Shown: positions 1 through 5,035 of the stretch, in pieces | Position numbering within the stretch: position 1 is the first letter of the stretch | Layout: every line of letters begins with the position of its first letter | Source of the DNA: CAZHHM01 sp964532225 | Lineage (GTDB): Bacteria > Margulisbacteria > WOR-1 > JAKLHX01 | Direction: 5' to 3' | Length of the DNA: 13,922 nt | Assembly (NCBI GenBank): GCA_964532225.1 | Contig: CAZHHM010000031.1 | Coordinates: 1-13,922, forward strand | Position numbers and translations under genes: made by a program | Notes under the pieces: model-generated | Database searches by the model: none | Told to the model about the DNA's origin: nothing | Seen by the model: the letters and a program-made list of their open reading frames with translations, nothing else

Positions 1-879
1 CGCAAGCTCTTCTACTGTTCTCCAACAGACGGCGCTATAAAAGAACTTCTTGACCTTGGAGATATTTTCGGTCCGAAACAGATGGCGCTGTCTAATAAAT
101 ATCTTGTAGCTACGGTGGACGGCAACGACCGCGCGCTCGCTCATAACGGTATTGTCCTGGTGGACAGAGGATCGAACAGGGTGGCCTTCAGGTCTTTTCC
201 GGAAGAGGGGAATAAAGATGTTATGCAGATGGACGTGGGCAGCATTTTCTATGACTGGCCGGGACATCTGTATTTCACCTCAACGATCTACGGTCGCCCC
301 AGGAACGAACTTGATAACTCCGAAAAATTCTCTGGCAACGGAGATATTTACCGACTGGACATTGCCGGCAAGAAGATGGAGAAGTTCATCGATGTCCCGG
401 GAGAATACATATATCTGGAGGGGCTCGCTGTCGCCGGCAACAAACTCTATCTGTCGGCAATATGTAAGGGCCCGTCAAATTCCAGGGGGAACCATCCGGA
501 CAATAACGAGTTGCTTGTTTATGACATCGGTTCAAAAAAGCTGATCAAAAAGATCAATGTCGCGACCAATCCGAACCGTCTTGCCTACGACCCTTCGGTA
601 AAAAAGCTCTACGTGATGCACAGGGACTCGTTCGACACCCACAACGAGCTGGAAGTGATCGATGTTACGACCGACAAGATCATCAAGACTTTTGACATCC
701 CCTCCCAGCTCATGATGTCGCTGGTCAGGCCCGGAAAGCTCTATATCAGCATGGGCCCGTCTTTTCTCAAAAAAGGCCGCACTGAACCCGGCCTTCTTGT
801 AATCGACACAAAAACCGATACAATAATAAAGAGGTTCAGCGGCGTGTATCAGGGCCTGTCCCTGAACACCCTGTTCTGA
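1..879 (+). CDS. YVTN-like beta-propeller protein, 5' end outside window
   Basis: The reading frame is open from base 1 and ends in TGA at 877-879. The first in-frame ATG (82) is preceded by 27 sense codons of similar character, so the gene very probably begins upstream and this is its C-terminal part. The protein shows repeated blade-like strands with LYxS/LYV and VIDxxTDKIIKTF-type motifs (for example EVIDVTTDKIIKTFDI and LLVIDTKTDTIIKRF), the hallmark of YVTN/YncE-like seven-bladed propellers. Such proteins are usually exported and mediate binding; no enzyme active site is visible. It ends 16 bp before the next gene, so the two are probably co-transcribed. The propeller assignment is fairly safe, but substrate and role are unknown. 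Confidence 0.6.
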   Translation, partial: RKLFYCSPTDGAIKELLDLGDIFGPKQMALSNKYLVATVDGNDRALAHNGIVLVDRGSNRVAFRSFPEEGNKDVMQMDVGSIFYDWPGHLYFTSTIYGRPRNELDNSEKFSGNGDIYRLDIAGKKMEKFIDVPGEYIYLEGLAVAGNKLYLSAICKGPSNSRGNHPDNNELLVYDIGSKKLIKKINVATNPNRLAYDPSVKKLYVMHRDSFDTHNELEVIDVTTDKIIKTFDIPSQLMMSLVRPGKLYISMGPSFLKKGRTEPGLLVIDTKTDTIIKRFSGVYQGLSLNTLF

Positions 880-895
880 AGAAAGGAATAAGACT

Positions 896-1351
896 ATGTG
901 GGTCAAGAATTTCGCGCTGGGCTTCGGTGTCGCTATACTTTTCCCGATGCTGGTACATTACGGCATAAACACCTTCGTCCCGCCGCTTGACCTGTCGGCT
1001 ACGTACGTGAACGTGACTTTCTCGCAGGAGAACATGACACAGCAGCAGATAAACCGCAACATCGAGCTCCACCGCCAGCTCCAATCCCTCAGGGAGACCG
1101 TTTATCAGAAATACGCGGAGATGTTCTTCCTTTTTGCGCTCCCTATCGGGGTCGCCGCGATAATCTTTGGTCTCTACATGAACATCCCCGGTGTGGGCGC
1201 CGGTTTTATCTTCGGCGGGGTGTTCACGATACTTGAGGCATACTTGCTTAACTGGGGGTCGCTCAACAACAGCATGCGTTTTGTTTCTTTGCTGTTGGCC
1301 CTTTCGGTCATTGTATATGTTGCCTACAGAAGGCCGTCACCCGTAAAGTAG
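896..1351 (+). CDS. Hypothetical four-helix membrane protein
   Basis: The 151-residue protein starts at an ATG preceded by a Shine-Dalgarno-like GAAAGGAA. It has a hydrophobic helix at about residues 6-28. A polar segment follows at about 30-75, with a Gln/Arg/Glu-rich and probably helical part (around 47-75). Three further hydrophobic helices lie at about 76-94, 99-119 and 126-144, and the tail is basic (YRRPSPVK). I do not recognise the family. It sits 16 bp after the propeller gene and 27 bp before the Lnt-like gene, on the same strand. Its TAG stop is in the same frame as the Lnt-like start. A role in the envelope is a guess from the membrane segments and neighbours. Confidence 0.6.
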   Translation: MWVKNFALGFGVAILFPMLVHYGINTFVPPLDLSATYVNVTFSQENMTQQQINRNIELHRQLQSLRETVYQKYAEMFFLFALPIGVAAIIFGLYMNIPGVGAGFIFGGVFTILEAYLLNWGSLNNSMRFVSLLLALSVIVYVAYRRPSPVK

Positions 1352-1378
1352 CCCGGCCCGCATAGTCCCGGTCGATAT

Positions 1379-2674
1379 ATGATCGGCTCCGCGCTGTCGG
1401 TCGTTCTGGCATACTTTGCCATGCCGAACCCGTTCTTTCACGTGCCTCTCCTTGCATTCTTTTGTTTTGTCCCCTTTTTCCGGTATTTGATAAATGCTCC
1501 GGAACGTGCCGGACGGAAAGTATTTCTCTTTGTACTGGTCCTTGTTTCTTTGCTTCTGCTTCCTTTTGATAAGGAGACGCTGTCGAACTTTCCGGTAATA
1601 CTGCTGGGCTTGTCCCCTGTCCTTATGGTCATTGCTGCTGTCCATTCTCTGCCGTTCGTGTTTTTGCCCAAAGTCCCTGAAAGGCCCCTGTTCGTCCTTG
1701 TCCCGTTTTACTGGACTCTTTCCCAGTTCATACTTTCAAACATTCCCTTCGGCATCCCTTTACCGCTTGAAGCTTCTCTTTCAAATGTCCCCTTCCTCCT
1801 TCTCCCGTCCTCCCTCCTCGGCCCCTATTACGCAACGTTCTTAATTATCCTCATCAACTTTTCTCTGTCTTGCTCTCTCTCTTCTTCCCTTCCTGGGCCT
1901 TCACGGGCCTTCTCCCCCTTCTTTCCCTTGTTTGCCCTCTTCCCCCTTCTCCTCTTGCCCCTTCTCATCACTTCCATCCCCTCCATCCCTTCCTCCCCTT
2001 TCTGCGTTGGAATAATCCAACCCAACCTCTCCATCCCTGATTTCAACAAAAAGAGATCAAGGCCTTTCTTTGAAGCCTATTACAACAAACGCTTATTCCT
2101 TTTAACGGAAAACATCCGTTCTTCCAAACCGGATCTTGTCGTCTGGCCCGAGGCCGCCGGAACAGGTATTTATAAAAGCGGTCTTCTTCCCCCCGGACTT
2201 AACATCCTGTCAGGTACCGAGATGATCGAGAACGGGAAGAAAATAAATGTTTCGTTCTGCCGTGATCCCTTGGGGAACTTTTCAGAGCTGTACAAAAAGA
2301 TAAAACTGTTCCCGATATTTGAATCTTTCTTTATGTGGCCCGGCAGCAAATATGTTCTTTTTGATACTCATTCTGATCTTGGCCGTATCGCGGGAATGCT
2401 TTGTATCGATTCATTTTATCCTTCCGTGTCCAGAGAATTCGTCAAACGCGGCGCATCCGCGCTTTTCTTTCTTGCATCAGATGCTTCTTTCGGCAACTCG
2501 TCAATCCCGTACATTCATGCCGCACTGGCTGTGATAAGAGGCATTGAGAATAGAAGATACTCTGTTTTCGTGAACAATACCGGCCCGTCGCAGGTGGCAG
2601 ATGATAAAGGCAATATTCTGTTTCGTATGCCTTACGGGCAGGCGGGGTATGGGGTATGCATGTTCTGCCTCTAG
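1379..2674 (+). CDS. lnt: Apolipoprotein N-acyltransferase-like (nitrilase superfamily), C-terminus lost in repeat
   Basis: The 431-residue protein has about six hydrophobic N-terminal segments (residues 1-205) and then a carbon-nitrogen hydrolase domain. Lnt moves an acyl chain from phospholipid to the N-terminal cysteine of lipoproteins at the inner membrane. The triad is visible: Glu258 in VVWPEAAG, Lys307 in LYKKIKLFP, Cys342 in GMLCIDSF; Glu315 matches a further conserved acidic residue. The usual Tyr-Glu after the cysteine is Ile-Asp here. NNTGPSQVADDKGNIL matches the late Lnt segment, but the family normally continues with a final helix. Here the frame ends at TAG 2672-2674, inside repeat copy A, so the last tens of residues are missing. 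The start has no clear ribosome-binding site and is uncertain. Residues about 139-207 are encoded by an extreme pyrimidine-rich tract. It may be a shortened functional enzyme or a decaying copy. Confidence 0.7.
   Translation: MIGSALSVVLAYFAMPNPFFHVPLLAFFCFVPFFRYLINAPERAGRKVFLFVLVLVSLLLLPFDKETLSNFPVILLGLSPVLMVIAAVHSLPFVFLPKVPERPLFVLVPFYWTLSQFILSNIPFGIPLPLEASLSNVPFLLLPSSLLGPYYATFLIILINFSLSCSLSSSLPGPSRAFSPFFPLFALFPLLLLPLLITSIPSIPSSPFCVGIIQPNLSIPDFNKKRSRPFFEAYYNKRLFLLTENIRSSKPDLVVWPEAAGTGIYKSGLLPPGLNILSGTEMIENGKKINVSFCRDPLGNFSELYKKIKLFPIFESFFMWPGSKYVLFDTHSDLGRIAGMLCIDSFYPSVSREFVKRGASALFFLASDASFGNSSIPYIHAALAVIRGIENRRYSVFVNNTGPSQVADDKGNILFRMPYGQAGYGVCMFCL
1790..2040 (+). other. Pyrimidine-rich tract within the Lnt-like gene
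   Basis: About 250 bases are made almost wholly of C and T on the + strand, with repeated CTTCTCCC, CCCTTC and CCATCCC words. The tract is translated as Ser/Pro/Leu/Phe-rich membrane sequence (residues about 139-207 of the Lnt-like protein) and contrasts sharply with flanking codon use. Such asymmetric tracts can form triplex DNA or R-loops; whether this one does is not shown. Confidence 0.6.
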
Positions 2675-2812
2675 GGCCCAGATTGCTTCACCCGCCTTTG
2701 GCGGGTTCGCAATGACACTCTGCGTAGACACTTCGCTCAATCAAGCAGTCATTGCGAGGGTCATTGCGAGGTCGCCGCGGCGACCGAAGCAAGCCGGAAG
2801 CAACCCCACTAT
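2664..2812 (+). repeat. Dispersed hairpin repeat, copy A
   Basis: Bases 2664-2760 are identical to 3145-3241 (copy B) at an offset of 481, and the far end (AAGCAACCCCACTAT) is shared too. It contains two inverted units with constant ends (GATTGCTTC and GCAATGAC). One has a hairpin core ACCCGCC-TTT-GGCGGGT (2690-2706); the other has the palindrome GGTCGCCGCGGCGACC (2770-2785). Relative to copy B it lacks 42 bases. It supplies the stop codon of the Lnt-like gene on the + strand and about 40 C-terminal codons of the GIY-YIG frame on the - strand. Confidence 0.9.
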
Positions 2813-3110
2813 CTTCAGAGACCAACTTATAGAACAGATCCTTAAAAGCCGGATTGAGCGACTTTATCAGTTTTAACTTCCTTGCACGGCTGCCGGCTTT
2901 TAGCTGCTTTTCTCTCTTTATTGCAATCCATATATAATCGAACTTTTCGAAATAAACCAGCTTATCAACATTGTAATCGTTCGTAAATCCCCTGTTGACC
3001 TTGTTCTTATGTTCAAGGGTCCTTCTGATAATATTGTTCGTTACCCCAACATATATTACAGTGTTGTTCCTATTCATGAGCATATACACATAGCCTGTTT
3101 TACGCAGCAT
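2688..3110 (-). CDS. Small GIY-YIG nuclease-domain protein with repeat-encoded C-terminal tail
   Basis: I place the start at ATG 3110, after a well-spaced GGAAGA, giving 140 residues. The frame is open further, to an ATG at 3221, but those extra N-terminal residues come largely from repeat copy B. Residues 1-90 carry a single GIY-YIG fold: YVY (7-9), IYVG (19-22), Arg29/Arg30, Glu67 in KREKQLK, and the closing LIKSLNPAFKDL. This resembles the stand-alone YhbQ/UPF0213-type family, which cuts or binds DNA through one metal-ion site. Residues 101-140 are translated from copy A and look like chance coding, so the natural stop seems lost. Only about 332 unique bases (2813-3144) lie between the direct repeat copies, so the gene and repeats look like one unit. 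Cellular role unknown. Confidence 0.75.
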   Translation of the reverse strand: MLRKTGYVYMLMNRNNTVIYVGVTNNIIRRTLEHKNKVNRGFTNDYNVDKLVYFEKFDYIWIAIKREKQLKAGSRARKLKLIKSLNPAFKDLFYKLVSEDSGVASGLLRSPRRPRNDPRNDCLIERSVYAECHCEPAKGG

Positions 3111-3144
3111 GAAAGTCTTCCAGCAATCTTCATGCCGTTCGCTA

Positions 3145-3326
3145 TCTGCCTCTAGGGCCCAGATTGCTTCACCCGCCTTTGGCGGGTTCGCAATGACACT
3201 CTGCGTAGACACTTCGCTCAATCAAGCAGTCATTGCGAGGGAGTAGCCCGAAGCAATCCCATCATACGCAGTCGTTGCGAGGGTCATTGCGAGCGGAGCG
3301 AAGCAAGCCCGAAGCAACCCCACTAT
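3145..3326 (+). repeat. Dispersed hairpin repeat, copy B
   Basis: This copy matches copy A over its first 97 bases and again at its end. It holds the unit with the CCCGCC-TTT-GGCGGG core, an oppositely oriented unit at 3229-3260 with core GGGAGTAGCCC, and a third unit near 3283-3308 with the short core GCGGAGCG. Two near-identical 16-mers (3226-3241 and 3268-3283, one mismatch, 42 bases apart) explain the 42-base length difference from copy A by recombination or slippage. Confidence 0.9.
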
Positions 3327-3330
3327 AGAA

Positions 3331-3359
3331 TTCAGCACTCTGCCTTCAGCACTCCTGCC
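3331..3359 (+). repeat. Short tandem repeat (14/15 bp, two units)
   Basis: TTCAGCACTCTGCC (3331-3344) is followed directly by TTCAGCACTCCTGCC (3345-3359), differing by one inserted base. The second unit runs into repeat copy C, and the GCC end overlaps the repeat's conserved start, so this may mark the junction of successive insertions. Confidence 0.7.
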
Positions 3360-3413
3360 TCTAGGGCCCAGATTGCTTCACCCGCCTTTGGCGGGTTCGC
3401 AATGACACTCTGC
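3355..3413 (+). repeat. Dispersed hairpin repeat, partial copy C
   Basis: These 59 bases are identical to the first part of copies A and B, from CTGCCTCTAGGGCCC through the CCCGCC-TTT-GGCGGG hairpin to CACTCTGC. They then break off exactly where the putative nth promoter begins. The orientation is the same as A and B. Confidence 0.9.
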
Positions 3414-3421
3414 TATATAAT
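3411..3421 (+). promoter_or_regulatory. Putative -10 element of nth at the repeat boundary
   Basis: TGCTATATAATG contains a consensus TATAAT (3416-3421), with an overlapping TATATA (3414-3419) preceded by TGC as in an extended -10. No good -35 hexamer is visible; that position falls in repeat copy C. The -10 ends 6 bp before the nth ATG, so the predicted transcript begins at or next to the start codon. Confidence 0.5.
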
Positions 3422-3427
3422 GTTTCT

Positions 3428-4060
3428 ATGAACTCCCATCCCCAAAAGATCCTCTTATTGCTTGAAGATAACTACGACTATTCAAAAAGCTTTTTGAATT
3501 TTAAAACACCCTTTCAGCTTCTTGTCGCAACCATTCTTTCAGCGCAATCGACAGACGCTCAGATCAACAAGATCACTCCTGCATTATTCAGAAAGTATAG
3601 AAATGTGAAAGATTTCGCTTCTGCAAGCCAAAAAGAACTTGAAAGGCTGATCTTCTCCTCTGGTTTTTACCATAATAAGGCCAAAAACATTATTAACTGT
3701 GCAAATACCTTGCTTTCTGGGTTTAACGGTGTTGTACCAAAAACTATTGAAGAGTTAACTGCTCTTCCGGGAGTAGGAAGGAAAACCGCGAACATCGTTT
3801 TAACAAATGCCTTTAACATTGTTGAGGGCATTGCTGTTGATACTCACGTTGCCAGACTGTCAAAGAGACTGGGTTTCAGTAAAAGCACTTCGCCAGAAAA
3901 GATAGAACTCGATCTGATGTCAATGTTCTTAAAAAAAGACTGGCACAAGCTTAACCATCTTCTTATCTCTCACGGAAGGGCCGTATGTAACGCAAAGGCC
4001 CCGAAGTGCGGGGCCTGTTTCCTGTCGAAATATTGTCCGAGCCGCTCTAAGTTCAGCTAA
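3428..4060 (+). CDS. nth: Endonuclease III (DNA glycosylase/AP lyase)
   Basis: The 210-residue protein has the usual family length and acts in base-excision repair, removing oxidised pyrimidines and nicking at the abasic site. The helix-hairpin-helix LPGVGRKTA (113-121) contains the catalytic Lys119, and the GPD-type Asp138 lies in VDTHVARLSKRLG. The C-terminal [4Fe-4S] ligands are complete with spacing C-X6-C-X2-C-X5-C (Cys187, 194, 197, 203). The N-terminus aligns in length with known Nth, so ATG 3428 is right although it has no Shine-Dalgarno sequence; a TATAAT lies just upstream, suggesting a leaderless mRNA. It converges on folD with an 8-bp overlap of the 3' ends. Confidence 0.95.
   Translation: MNSHPQKILLLLEDNYDYSKSFLNFKTPFQLLVATILSAQSTDAQINKITPALFRKYRNVKDFASASQKELERLIFSSGFYHNKAKNIINCANTLLSGFNGVVPKTIEELTALPGVGRKTANIVLTNAFNIVEGIAVDTHVARLSKRLGFSKSTSPEKIELDLMSMFLKKDWHKLNHLLISHGRAVCNAKAPKCGACFLSKYCPSRSKFS
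3996..4016 (-). terminator. GC-rich hairpin, possible folD terminator inside nth
   Basis: AGGCCCCG and CGGGGCCT form a perfect inverted repeat with a 5-nt loop, flanked by A on the left so that one more A-T pair is not formed. It lies within the nth codons for the iron-sulphur cysteines. On the - strand it is about 37 bp past the folD stop and is followed by TTTGCGTT, a weak T-tract. It could end folD transcription, or may simply reflect the Cys/Gly/Ala codons. Confidence 0.35.
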
Positions 4061-4898
4061 TCTTCATTCTTCTTTTCGCAGCCGCTACGCAGTTCTTCAT
4101 GAGCATTGCAATTGTCATGGGGCCTACGCCTCCGGGGACCGGTGTTATTGCTGAAGCAATGTCCTTAACATTTTCAAAGTCAACATCCCCGTAAAGCTTG
4201 CCTTCGATCTTAGTTGTCCCGACATCTATTACAAGTGCTCCCGGCTTAACCATTTCCTTTGTCACGAATTTAGCTTTCCCAATTGCGGCGACAATGATGT
4301 CCGCCCTTTTGATAACCTCGCCTATGTTCTTTGTCCTTGAGTGGCATATGGTGACCGTAGCATGCTCGTTCATTAGGAGCATGGCTACCGGCTTCCCGAC
4401 AATATTGCTCCTGCCTATGACCACCGCTTCTTTTCCCTTGATCTCTGTTCCTGTCGATTTGATCAACTCGATTATTCCTGCTGGCGTACACGCAATAAAT
4501 GGCGTATCTATGCCAAGAAATAGCCTCCCGGCATTTACCGGATGTATACCGTCTGCGTCTTTGTCTGGAGAAATTGCCAAAAGGGCTTCCTTTTCGTTCA
4601 AGTGTTTTGGTATAGGGAGCTGAAGGAGCATTGCGTCTATCTCTTTGTCCTTGTTAAGCTTATCGATCTCCTTAAGAAGCTGCTCCTGTGTAGTATCTGT
4701 TGGCAACTTAACTATTTTGGATTTTATCCCCAGCTGTATCGCTTTCTTTTCTTTATTTCCCACATATACTGCTGAAGCCGGGTCATCACCTACCAGAATA
4801 ACAGCCAATCCCGCTTTTATTCCCTTCTTTTCGATCTCTTCTTTAAGCTCAAGGGCCATCTTTTCAGCTATTTCCTTGCCTTTTATCAGCTTTTCCAT
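4053..4898 (-). CDS. folD: Bifunctional methylenetetrahydrofolate dehydrogenase/cyclohydrolase
   Basis: This 281-residue cytosolic enzyme interconverts 5,10-methylene-, methenyl- and 10-formyl-tetrahydrofolate. These supply one-carbon units for purines and initiator formyl-Met-tRNA. Family motifs are present in order: YVGNKEKKA (Tyr45, catalytic Lys49), QLPIP, DKDADGIHPVN, CTPAGI, the NAD(P)-binding VIGRSNIVGKPVAMLL, and TPVPGGVGPMTIAML. ATG 4898 is preceded in frame by a stop, so it is the first usable start; AAAGGA lies rather far upstream (about 12 nt). A perfect DnaA box occupies its leader. It is 137 bp downstream of mnmE on the same strand, beyond three parS sites, and may belong to the mnmE transcript. 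Confidence 0.95.
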   Translation of the reverse strand: MEKLIKGKEIAEKMALELKEEIEKKGIKAGLAVILVGDDPASAVYVGNKEKKAIQLGIKSKIVKLPTDTTQEQLLKEIDKLNKDKEIDAMLLQLPIPKHLNEKEALLAISPDKDADGIHPVNAGRLFLGIDTPFIACTPAGIIELIKSTGTEIKGKEAVVIGRSNIVGKPVAMLLMNEHATVTICHSRTKNIGEVIKRADIIVAAIGKAKFVTKEMVKPGALVIDVGTTKIEGKLYGDVDFENVKDIASAITPVPGGVGPMTIAMLMKNCVAAAKRRMKIS

Positions 4899-4901
4899 AA
4901 G

Positions 4902-4940
4902 TTATCCACATCCTTTCCACATTTTGTTGATTTATCCCCA
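4902..4940 (+). promoter_or_regulatory. DnaA-box cluster next to parS
   Basis: TTATCCACA at 4902-4910 is a perfect DnaA box. CTTTCCACA (4913-4921) has two mismatches and TTATCCCCA (4932-4940) has one, all in the same orientation. The last ends one base before the first parS site. The perfect box lies in the folD leader between its AAAGGA and ATG, so DnaA binding might affect folD expression or act as a titration site. Confidence 0.55.
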
Positions 4941-4956
4941 TGTTTCACGTGAAACA
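4941..4956. promoter_or_regulatory. parS: parS site 1 (ParB-binding palindrome)
   Basis: TGTTTCACGTGAAACA is an exact match to the 16-bp consensus parS bound by chromosomal ParB/Spo0J. It lies in the folD-mnmE intergenic region. Confidence 0.93.
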
Positions 4957-4981
4957 TCCCGTTCATGGGCCCTCTTCAAAT

Positions 4982-4997
4982 TGTTTCACGTGGAACA
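4982..4997. promoter_or_regulatory. parS: parS site 2 (one mismatch)
   Basis: TGTTTCACGTGGAACA differs from consensus parS at one position of the right half-site. It is centred 41 bp from site 1 and 38 bp from site 3. Confidence 0.88.
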
Positions 4998-5019
4998 TTC
5001 GCCTCTGTCCGTTTAACAG

Positions 5020-5035
5020 TGTTTCACGTGAAACA
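5020..5035. promoter_or_regulatory. parS: parS site 3 (ParB-binding palindrome)
   Basis: TGTTTCACGTGAAACA is a perfect parS. It abuts the mnmE stop codon (5036-5038) without a spacer base. Confidence 0.93.

Noticed and set aside
896..2674. The membrane protein and Lnt-like frames as one gene split by a TAG stop (same frame, 27 bp apart)
   Set aside because: The first gene has its own good ribosome-binding site and a natural basic C-terminus, Lnt already has its expected N-terminal helices, and the linker (PGPHSPGRY-type) looks non-coding. Frame coincidence has a one-in-three chance.
2501..2740. Minus-strand frame beginning with the repeat-encoded MSEVSTQSV peptide and running into the Lnt-like gene
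   Set aside because: It is repeat sequence followed by the antisense of the Lnt-like coding region; no ribosome-binding site or domain.
2664..3413. CRISPR array
   Set aside because: Only three copies with very unequal spacing, one interval filled by a nuclease gene, units containing internal hairpins of variable core and no regular spacers; no cas genes.
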